Below, one piece after another: positions 23,501 through 34,500 of a stretch of DNA of 38,995 bases; the first letter of the stretch is position 1, and every line of letters begins with the position of its first letter. The notes beneath the pieces are model-generated. The model saw nothing but the letters and a program-made list of their open reading frames with translations. It was not told the origin of the DNA and did not search any database. This DNA comes from Intoshia linei (taxonomy: Eukaryota; Orthonectida; Rhopaluridae). The stretch lies in assembly GCA_001642005.1 (NCBI GenBank), contig LWCA01000220.1, positions 1-38,995 of the forward strand. Direction: 5' to 3'. Position numbers and translations under genes: made by a program.

Positions 23501-23579
23501 ATGGCGAGTGAAGATAAAAAAATAAATTTTGTATATTATATATGCTTTTATATTCTGCTATGCTTTTGTTGGATGGACT
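23501..23579 (+). CDS. Candidate signal-peptide exon of the micro-exon gene
   Basis: ATG opens MASEDKKINFVYYICFYILLCFCWMD: a charged head, a 17-residue hydrophobic core, then a polar end. A GT follows in phase 1 (ATG GAC T before GTATTAAT), the phase needed to enter the exon at 25409. An in-frame ATG at 23480 would add seven residues. Intron length would be 1.8 kb and would contain the nested hAT elements. It is the best first exon I found upstream, but rests only on hydrophobicity and phase. Confidence 0.3.
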
Positions 23580-23955
23580 GTATTAATCTAACGCTAAATA
23601 AACCTTTTTATTTGAAATATACTTTTTAAGTTTGATTCTCCAAAGTTACTAGAGCCGCCTCGAGGCAATTTGGTCCCTAATATTATTTTTTATTCTAATT
23701 TAATTATTTTATTTAATAATAATAGTAGTTGATAAATATTTGATTATTTTATTATAATTTATAGGGAATTTCAGAAAATTGGAAAGGCTGAAAATTCTCC
23801 AGGTTATATTATAAGTTAAGATTAAAGCAACCACTATCCAAAAGTACAAAATATTAAGTACGTTTTAGTGCATTATTAGTAAATTGCTAAAAATTTAATT
23901 TTTGTCAGAAGAGAATGGAATTTGTGATACACTTATAAGTTATTTTAACTTATAG

Positions 23956-24883
23956 CATGAGTTCTTAACTTTTTTCCACTTAGCAGCCCTTAAATTAAAT
24001 TAAATTCGATTTGGCATCCCCAAAAATGTAATAAACTTAATAATATAATTGCAGTAACAAAACATTACTGGCTGAAATGGCTAAAAATTGCTTTAACTTT
24101 GAATTAGACAAAACACTGTGGTTTTTACGATTTATCAATATCATTTATTTTAGTGTCGTTTAATATTAACCGATTTCATTTTTTTGGTATAAATGCTTAA
24201 AATCAAAAAAGTAGACACCCTAATATACATATTAAAATAGTTACATAATATGTATATCAAAACATTTTAAAAATGGTCTTTTACATCTTGGTTTGCATTT
24301 AAAAATACATCTAGTCCACATGGTACGTCTTTAAAAATATCAAAATTTAAAAACGATGTGACACTCTAATACAGCGGTTCTCAACCTTTTTCAGGTCATA
24401 GCCCAAAAAAGTTTTGCCTAAGATTCCATGTCCCACCTTAAAATATTTACTTTTATTTACAGTATAATAAACTGCTGAAAATCCATCTTATACAAGCCAT
24501 GTTGTAGGAAAAGCAATAATGCTTGGTTGAACATAATCAAACACAATTGGATTTAATTCTATAATTCCCATAAATCCAAATACACCTTACTTTTCTATTC
24601 GTTTTACTATTTCAAACCTTCTTTTAAGTCTAAGAGATTTTGAGTTAGTTCAGGACTGGTTTTATCATTTGGTCCAAAGTTTTGAAGATCTGTAAACCAT
24701 AATTCAAAATTTATATTTTAAATTCATTTGCATTATTAGATTTTGTTTTGGTTAGCAATTTTATGGCTTAATACACCAAATGTTTTTTAATTTTGAAAAT
24801 TTTCTGTGGTCCACGTTGAGAACCCCTGCCGTAATGTAAAATTTATTGAAAAATTTTCTGGCACCCCAGGTTAAGAACTCATG
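23956..24883. mobile_element. hAT-type non-autonomous element (928 bp with insert)
   Basis: Ends CATGAGTTCTTAAC and GTTAAGAACTCATG. Flanking 8-mers acttatag and acttatac agree at 7 of 8. A second element lies inside (24372-24828). The right inner region GGCACCCCAGGTTAAGAAC also matches the ends of the 23357-23475 MITE. No transposase. Confidence 0.75.
24372..24828. mobile_element. hAT-type MITE nested in another (457 bp)
   Basis: Ends CAGCGGTTCTCAACCTTTTT and CGTTGAGAACCCCTG. Flanking 8-mers ctctaata and ccgtaatg agree at 5 of 8. The CAG(C/G)GGTTCTCAAC end is classic for hAT MITEs. Confidence 0.65.
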
Positions 24884-25116
24884 ACTTATACTATATGTTT
24901 AACTTATAACGCTATATTGACCATAATGATATTATAGTACAATTGAAATTGTAATAACATACATGTATTACTAATAATATATTTACCAAATATTTTGTAC
25001 ATTTGGAGAGTGGTTGCTCGAATCCAGTGGCTCTCGATTCAAGTAGTGTACGTACTACGGACACCATTTCAAAATATTTATTTTTTTGAACCCCAAAGGA
25101 AATATGAAATTGAAGG

Positions 25117-25298
25117 TTTTTTCTCATAAGATTTGATAAAATCGGATTTTTCAAAAAAATATTGGAAATAGAGGATATTTTCTTTAAGCGTTGCTAAAAT
25201 TCAATTTTTATTTTGAGGTTAGAATAAGAGGTTTTTCTAAGTTTAATAATATTTGATAAAATTGTGTTTATCAAAAAAATATTGGAAAAAGAGGATTA
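25117..25298 (+). repeat. Diverged tandem duplication upstream of the first exon
   Basis: Two blocks about 120 bp apart share ATTTGATAAAAT(C/T)G, then TCAAAAAAATATTGGAAA, then AGAGGAT. They lie directly before the exon at 25409. Confidence 0.55.
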
Positions 25299-25408
25299 AA
25301 AGTGATTGTACAGTCATTCTTAACTCTTTTTACAACTTACATTAATTATAATACTATATAATGTAATTATATTGTCTCAATTATTAATAAGTAATTATGT
25401 TTATTTAG

Positions 25409-25513
25409 CATCATCTATCAATATGAGTAACGTTACACAAAATGATAAAATGAATGATGATAAAGACACAATGCAAAACATTAGTTATGCCGATGATTGC
25501 GATACACAGAATG
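25409..25513 (+). CDS. Micro-exon gene, exon 1 as seen (105 nt)
   Basis: Acceptor TTTATTTAG, donor AAT G before GTACTA, phase 1-1. Reads ASSINMSNVTQNDKMNDDKD, then ...DDCDTQNG. Sequons at NVT and NIS. It ends in (T/Q)NG like the B exons but is too short to classify. Confidence 0.6.
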
Positions 25514-28500
25514 GTACTATATCGTCAATATTAATTAATTTATTAATGGAGTAGTCAATGTTCTGGTCACTATGAAAATGAGGTTATTATAGTATTAATA
25601 ATGCTTTAATCCTCAGAATTTGTAAGAAACAAATTTTTTTTTATTCTTTACTTATATAAGATTGAATGTATGTGTTACCGTTTAAATTAGAACAGATTAT
25701 TAACAGTAGAGATTCTTAGAATTAAACAACAGAAAATTCTAATGCAGTTTTCAAGAGTGACGCAATAACGTAACTTTCGTTCTCAGAAATTAAGAGCTGC
25801 AGCGTCAAAAATACAGATTACCTTTTTTTAAAAGAGCCTTAGAAGTTTTGAAAACACAATTTCTTGGACACTTTTTGGAAATAATAATAATCATGAGCAT
25901 TGTCATAAATCAACCAATAAATCAGGGGTTTTCACACTTTTTTTGACGGGCGACGCGTAATCAATTATAAATTATAAAATCAATCGCGGACCATTAAAGA
26001 GAAATACTAGGCAACCTTATAAAAAAATTTAATAAAAATCTTAATACATTATAATTTAATAATATCTTAGTACTTGAATGTAATATAATACGTTATTGAC
26101 TTTTAAGTATTAAATATTTTTTCAAAATTATCTCTCCGACCGGTAAAAATTTTTTACGGACCAGTACTGGTACTATAACCGGCATTTACGAAACGCTGTA
26201 ATAAATCATTGTCATAAACCCGACATTACCCTTTTTTTATAAAATAAAACAGTCCTATAATTTAAAAAAAATCACAATTACATATAGTAGTTATTGCCCT
26301 TTAATATACATTGTATGTTGCTAAATTTTGTAAATATATACAAAAATATTAGACCAAAGCCGTACTTTTGCCTTCCATTATATATTTTTAATGACCAAAA
26401 TATGTGGATATCTTTCTATTATAATATTTTTGTGTTATAGAAATGTCAATCAGTATGATCAATTCTGATTCAAATACCAGTCTCGCTAAAAATGTTGAAT
26501 CGAATAATACGATTAGTTTTACAATGAATGAATTGACTTGCGAACCTAATGAATCTGATTTATGTCCTAAATTATCTGGTGAAGAAAGTAATCGCAGCAT
26601 TTCAATTTTAGATTCTATTTATATAAATAGATCTGATGATTGCAAAGGTACATTAGAGAACGGTGATTTCATGCTTATCAGTTTTTCCATTTTTGTATAC
26701 ATAATATATAAACCAGGGGTTCCCACACTTTTTTCGCGGCGGAATGGTAATAAATTATAAAATATACTGCGGACCATTAAAACAATATTACTAGGGATAA
26801 TTAAAAAAATTTTGATAAAAAATGTACTGAATGGACTTTTAATGAGTAACAATTTTTTCAAAATTTTTCGAAAACCTTTCAAAATTTGGATTGGCATGTG
26901 GGAAACGCTGATGTAAACTGTTTTATAAAACAAGAATGTTCAGAGTCGCAAAATTTTTTCTTTGGATCACTGAACACCCAAAATATGTATGAAATGGTCA
27001 CTTTCCCGTTCATTTAAGGATTTTAGATTTTTTTATTTTTAAAATTTAAAAAGATTTTTAGGGTGTTTTTTCAACCTTGAAATAATATTTTCGTGTCAAA
27101 ATTGTTGATGATTATTTCATTTTTAGATAACGATTACATTGGATATTGGGATATTTTTTATAATATTTTTATCCTTACATTAAAAGTTAATTGAAATTAA
27201 ATTTGTTTTACTAAACTTTGTTAGAATTTTTGTCATTTTTGTATAATATTTTAATATAAAATATAGAATTATCTATGGATTGCAACGTCAGTTTAAATGA
27301 TAACGACTTAGTCAATGTTACTGAAAAAATAAAAAGTGCAAAAAAATCATTTAGCGTTGATGAAAACAATAGTATTGATATGAGTTCCTCTAATGATATA
27401 CCCATGATGCAATTAAATTTTCACGATGTTACTAATATTGGTAACAATAATGGTAAATTTTATTTTTATTTTTTATTTAATATTTGTAATAATTGTTTAT
27501 ATTTTTGATTTACTTGTTTGGATAATATTATTCATCTACCAGATCCTGGTTGTATCTATCGACAATACTAAAAAAATCCACTGATGAGAACAAATTATAA
27601 ATTTGTAAGTTACAATTCTAAATTTAATTTTTGCGACAAACTTTACCTTTGCTGTAAGGTTCGGTTTTATCAAAATTTGAATAAAAAATTTTTCAAATAA
27701 TTTTAAGATTTTGTGATGGTATGAATTTGAAAAGTTTGTTGAATAAACGTTTCCTGATCCGTGCTATTCAATATACTGTTTCGAATCTAGGGGTAAATTT
27801 GAGAACCGTGGTGATAAGTATATGCCCAAGACTAAGATCTTTATTGGCTTAATATTTTTATTTTACAATATAACATTTATTTTTATTTGTAACACTGTAT
27901 TTATGATTTTGGTAATTATTTTTCATCTGTATTTAACATATTTCCGGTCTATTCTTGGTTTTGGGTTCTACAAGGTGGATACGTTAATGTTGTAATTTTT
28001 ATTTTAGACGTCTCAATGAACTGTAATGAAACAAATGATTTTAATAATTTAACTATGATTGCAAGCGATACAATTGAAATTGAAACAAATTCTTTTAACA
28101 TGGATGACAATAAATCTATCGAAATTGGTTGTTCTAATAATGTGTCCATGAAACATTCTTATTCCCAAAATATTTCAAATTGCAATAAAACTAATGGTAT
28201 GATTTTCTCTTTGTTAGTTGCAGGGATTTATCGTTCCTTTATATGAGTTTTTTAAATTTTATTCTCAGAAATTGAGATCTTCAGGACATAAACCTAAATA
28301 CCCATTTTTTCAATGAAAAGAATCCTAGAATTTTAAAATACATACATTTTGGGACAGTTTATAAATAATTTTTAACCTGCAAGAATTTATTATATGCATG
28401 TACTAGATCAGTCATTCTTAACTATGCGTCTCCGCGCATTTGTGTACCAGGAGTACAAGTATTGTTTAGGTGATAGTGGAGTGACCAATGGTCACTGACC

Positions 28501-31500
28501 ACTGAAAACTAGCCTAGTATGTAAGGATTAATATTCTATATACAGGTATATTAAAAAAATGTTTTAGTGACATTTTATTGAGATCTCTATGTTGAGTTAG
28601 TGGTGATGTTATTAGGGACAGTTGGAATTTTTTGTTATATTTTTATTTATATTAAACATTTAATCAACGATATTTAAGCGGAAATATCAATGGTCAGTAT
28701 GGGGAAAAACGAAACTATGCAAATCTCACCAGAAATCAATCATAAATCAAGTAAAGAATGTACTATTCAACAATGTAATACATTCAACGATATCAGCATG
28801 GATGTAGCTGCAAGTGACAGATCTTGTTTTATAAAAAATGAAAATTTCGATATGAAATTATCCTTGATAAATAACGATTCAGGGACTTGTCGCGCTACAA
28901 CTAGTATTGTTTAATAATATAAATAATGTAATAAATAATGATTTTAAAAAATCAATACTAAAGTGAATTTTTGACCGTGAAGGCGTCAATTTATGAAATT
29001 AAATTTTTTTGTGTGGGTTAACTGGAAATAACTATTAGCTGTGATTTTTTTTAAATGTGATACAGTCCAACCCCGGTTTGGGGCAGCAATAATACCATAG
29101 TGCCTCAAATACAGGGGTTTTTGATAAAAATAATTAAGTTCAATGTATAACCGTATATTAGAAGATGGTGATTAGTAATCACTGATTACATCGTTTAAAT
29201 TTTTATATAGATTTGTATTAATAATATATTAATATAGATTCTATTATAATAATTAATATATTCACAATCACAATAATCCAATATATCTGACTCAGATATA
29301 GAATTTTGTACATCAACCATATCTGTAATTTGATCAAAGTCTAAAAATTATGATTACGCTACCGTCAACGTTGAGAACTAGTAATCTAGACAATAACAAT
29401 AATTAAATTCGCATGTTGACCCACACAGCTAGGTCACATGAATATTTCAAGATTTAGACAAGATTAAATATATTTAATATAAAATAATAATTTAATATGA
29501 AAAAGGACACATAGTATATTGTAAACATCAATGATTTTTACTATACAAAAATAATTAAGTAAAATATTATTTATTTTAGTTTTTATTATTTAGTTTTAAA
29601 CATTTTGGATAATTTTCTTTCTGATCATTTACCATTTTTAAATAATTTTGCAATTTCTAATTTACTAGAATAATTTAATTTTAGCATTACAAGAATAAAT
29701 AAATATATTTTTAATTTAATATAACTAGAAATTATATTTTTAATATTTTTTGCCCCAAAACCGGATTAATTTCAAATATACTGCTATGCGATAGCTGTAA
29801 ATTTTAAGAAATTAACATTAAATTAGCAAAGTGCCCCAAAATGCGATGGTGCCCTTCACTAAAAATTTTCCCCAAAACGGGGTCGGACTGTAGTATGAAT
29901 TATAAAAGTTTGTTGAGTTAACGTTATCGGATCTATGCTATTCAATATGCTGTTCCGAATCTATGGGATAGGAATATGGCCATATGACCCAAAATAAGAT
30001 CTTTAATGTCTTCATATTTTTATTTTACCATACTACACGTTTTTGTTTTGATTTGTAACACTGCATTTATGATTTTGATACTTATTTTTTTATCTGAATC
30101 TGGCCTATTTCTGGTATAATCTTGGTTCTGGGGTGTTTATAGGGTGGATAATATCCACGGATATACAGTCGAAATCCTTATTAACGGAATTTTTGTTAGC
30201 GCAAATTCCATATTAACGAAGTTTTAAATTATTTATTGATTTTTTTTAACGAATTTGTATGAACCAAAAATTCCGTTAATAATAATTTTATCTTTAAAGC
30301 TCTAGAATATATTTTTAAGAGAATCATAAATATTATCTCATTTTTTTATCAAATTTCTAATAGATATTAAATTAGATGGCGTTAATTAGAATAATTACTA
30401 TCATTGCGAAAATATCACTTTTAACTAATCATTTATATCTGTAAATAATTTAATATTTATAAAATTTTACATAGACCCCAAAAAACTGATGTGGACACGT
30501 TGATAATGTTTTGTGCATATTAGTTCGTCATGTATTATTTAAAACTCATAATAACAAGAAATATGACCATTTAATGGTTTTTATTTAAAAAATTAAATTC
30601 CGTTAACTGTGGTGTTACTATGGGGAAAATTCCATATTAACGGAATTACGGAATTCTCAATTCCATTAATAAGGACTTAGACTATATTAATGTTGTTAAT
30701 TTTTATTTTAGACGTCTCAATGAACTGTAATGAAACAAATTCTTTTAACATGGATGACAAATCTATCCAAATTAGTTGCTTTAATAATATGTCTATGAAA
30801 GATTCCTATTCCCAAAATATTTCAAATTGTAATAAAACTAATGGTATTATTTTCTCTTTTGTATTGCAGGATGCATCGTTTCTTTATATGGGTTTTTTAA
30901 ATTGATATCAGGAAATTGAGACCTTCATAATAAAAACCTAAATACTATTATTTTAAATTAAAATAATTGTAGAATTTAAAAATACATAAATTATGGGACA
31001 GTTTTAGAATAATTTTTAATCTGCAAGACTTTATCACATAAATTTTATAGATCAGTTATTTTTAACCAATGCACCACAAATAAAATAGTCAAATCTCACC
31101 AACCACAGATATCCCAGTTAAAAACTAATATAAAATGTACTAATATTGTCAAAATATATTTTTTTATTATTATTATTGTTGTTTTTTCTTATCAAATTTA
31201 CATTTTACAGGTGCATCCTGTAGTAAAAAAGGTTAAGAAACATTTCTCTAGGCAGAATTTCTTAACGGGGTGCTAGAAAAAATATTTTTATTATTTAAAT
31301 ATTTACTAACTCATTTTATTTATTTGCATTTTGTTAAGTGAATTTATCCTTCACTTATATAAAATTGAATGTCTGTGTGTGTGTTACCTTTTATTTAAAA
31401 AATTGACTGTCATAGAATTAAAAAACCCAATTTCTAATACAGTTTTTGCTAGAGCTTGTTTTTATTTATTTTTTAGTTATCAGATTTGAGTGATTCAGGG

Positions 31501-34500
31501 CCAAAATCCCAATTTCTCTTTTTGTTTAAAAAATAAATCAGCCAAAAAATTTAATAAAACATACATGGTGGACGCGTTTTAAAATCATTAACATTTTGGT
31601 AAATCTCAGCCTCAGAAACACATACTTTCATGGTAAAATCCTTAAATTACCCTTTGTTTTAAAAAGTAAACATGTCCTAAAATTTTATAAAAAATAAATT
31701 CTGGAATAATTTTTAAAATCATAAGCATTATGATAAATGGAAACATAAAAAAGTTTAAAGAAGTTTAAGGGTTTTTAAAATATTTAACAATCTTTTAAGG
31801 TTTGGAGTAAAATCACACCTTTGGAGGTGACTATTATAATACTCATATTAATTAATTAAAATTTACAGCACAGGATTTCTTATTATGTATTATTTAACTA
31901 TAATTTAAAAAATATTCTGTTGCCATGAAATTATTGTCCACACACCCTGTGAGAAAAGTCACTCTAAGCCACTGCTACATAACAATCTACCTAGTATCTT
32001 ATAAAATACAGTTTTTATGTTCATTTTTTACAATTTATTGATGTTATTTATTAATTTCGATATTAATAGGGTGGTTTTTTTAAATGGCAATAAAATACGA
32101 TTTTTACGTTGAATTATAAGATAACATTATTTATTTTTCACAGGGGTACTGGAAATAATAGATGTGGCTAACGGAAATTTCTAAATTTTCTAAATTTAAA
32201 AAAGTCTAATAAACCTGCACTAGGCATAAAATTTTAGAGAATCTTATGTCATACATATTAGATCGATATAATCATTGATTTTGCTAATTAATCATATTAT
32301 TGATTTTTTGATCAAATTTTTGTGGGTTAGTTTAATTAATTTTTTTCTATATTATATAAAACATTTTTTATATTTTTCGTATTCAAATTTTAAAGATTTT
32401 AAAGCAAATATTGTAGGGTTTTTAAGGCAACATTTTTTTATATATTTTTTTAAAAATTTTCAAGATTTCTAATTGAGATATTTACGTCAAGTTAATGTTG
32501 ATGTCATGAGCTAGGGTTGTAATTTGTTGTTATATTTTTATTTAAACATTTCATGAACAATATTTAAGCGGAAATATCAATGGTGAGTATGGGGGAAAAC
32601 GAAACTATGCAAATTTTACCAGCAATCAATCATAAATCAAGTAAAGAATGTACTGTTCAAAAATCTAATATGTACAACGACATGAGTATGGATGTATCTA
32701 CAAGTGACAAATCTTGTTTTATAAAAGATGAAAGTGTCGATATGAAATTATCCTTGAGAAATAACAATTCAGGGACTTGTCACTCTATGATTGGTAATGT
32801 TTAATAAAATATTTAGCAATTTAAAAAAATCAATACTAATTTAATTTTTTGACCGTCAATGCTTAAATTTATGCAATTAAATTTTTAGTGTGGGTTTAAC
32901 TGAAAATAACTATTAGCTGTGATTTTTTTAAAATGTAAAATTTAAAAAAAGGGTAATATTTTCATTTTACCATATTACAAGTTATAATATTATGATTTTT
33001 AACATAGAATTTATAATTGTGATTTTATTTTTTATTTAAATCTGCCTATTTCTGGTCTATTATTGGTTCTGGGTGTTTATAAGGTGAATACACTAATGTT
33101 GTTAATTTTTATTTTAGATGTTTCAATGAACTGTAATGAAACAAATGATTTAAATAATTTAACTATGATTGCAAGCGATAAAATTGAAATTGAAACAAAT
33201 TCTTTTAACGTGGATGACAAATCTATTAAAATTAGTTGCTCTAATGATATTTCCATAAAACATTCCTATTCCCAAAATATTTCAAATTGCAGTAAAACTA
33301 ATGGTATGCTTTTCTCTTTTTTAGTTGCAGGGATTTATTGTTCCTTTATATGAGTTTTTTTAAATTTGATTCTCTGAAATTGAAGCCTTCAAGGTCGAAA
33401 CGTAAATGATTCTTTTTTTAAATGAAAAAATCGTAGAATTTTAAAAGAAATAAATTCTGGTACAATTTTAAAATAATTTTTAACTGCAAGAATTTATGAC
33501 ATCCACCTTTAAATCATTGATTCTTAACCGTCGCGTCCGGCACATTTGTGCTTCATGAGTAGTGTTATTATTATCAAAATTTAAGATAGACCCTGAAGTT
33601 AAAAAGATTAAGAAACACTGCTCTACAGCGATATTAATTTGAACGATGTATTGTTGGAGCATTAAATATCTTACACATTAGACTATAAAGCTTAGAGCGA
33701 CATAATCATCGATTTTGCTAATTAATCATATTATTGATTTTTTTACCAAATTTTGTGGGTTTCTTTAAGTAAACATTTTTTTGTTTAAATTTTGAATAGT
33801 TTTTAAGGCAAAATTTTATCACCAATTCTTTAAAGATTTTCAATTTATTTTTGCAACCAAAATTTGATGGGGTTTTAAGGCAATATTTATCAGTTTACCA
33901 GAAATTGCCCAAAGATGTGCCATAATATAATTCAAATTTGCCCAAGAGTGTGCCGTAATATTGTCAAATTCTAGTGGCCCTAGAGAGGAGCTGTGATATA
34001 TGTAAATTGTTGTTTGTATATTTAATTTTGTGTTATATATCTTATGCTATCATGTTAATCATCTTTGATGTATAGAGTTAACAAGTCCTGCTATATATAA
34101 TAATAATGCAATTATATTAGAATATTAATATTATTATCTATGCATGTATCTTTTATATACAATTATATTCAAAAAAATATTACTGATCTCTAATTGGCAT
34201 TTTTACCCCAATTTAGTAGTGATGTTAGGAAGAAGGGTTGTTATATTTATATGTAAACATTTAATGAACAATATTTAAGCGGAAATATCAATGGTTAGTA
34301 TGGGGAAAAACGAAACTGTGCAAATTTCACCAGCAATCAAACATAAATCAAGTAAAGAATGTACTGTTCAACAATCTAATATAGTCACCGACATCAGCAT
34401 GGATGTATCTACAGGTGATAGATCTTGTTTTATACAAGATGAAAGTGTCGATATGAAATTATCCTTGAGAAATAATGATTCAGGGACTATTCACGCTACG

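Noticed and set aside
24912-25154. Minus-strand 80-codon frame
   Set aside because: It spans the tandem-repeat area before the exon array, its composition looks random, and no paralogue exists in the window.
26619-26933. Minus-strand frame of 104 codons
   Set aside because: It runs through the 26714-26910 MITE and antisense to the 26441 exon, so it is transposon-derived chance.
28690-28914. Reading each A exon as a free-standing 74-codon gene starting at its ATG
   Set aside because: Four copies share an upstream AG acceptor and an open frame from it, all are exactly 225 nt to a conserved GT, and the B exons obey the same phase. Exons explain the pattern better than small genes.
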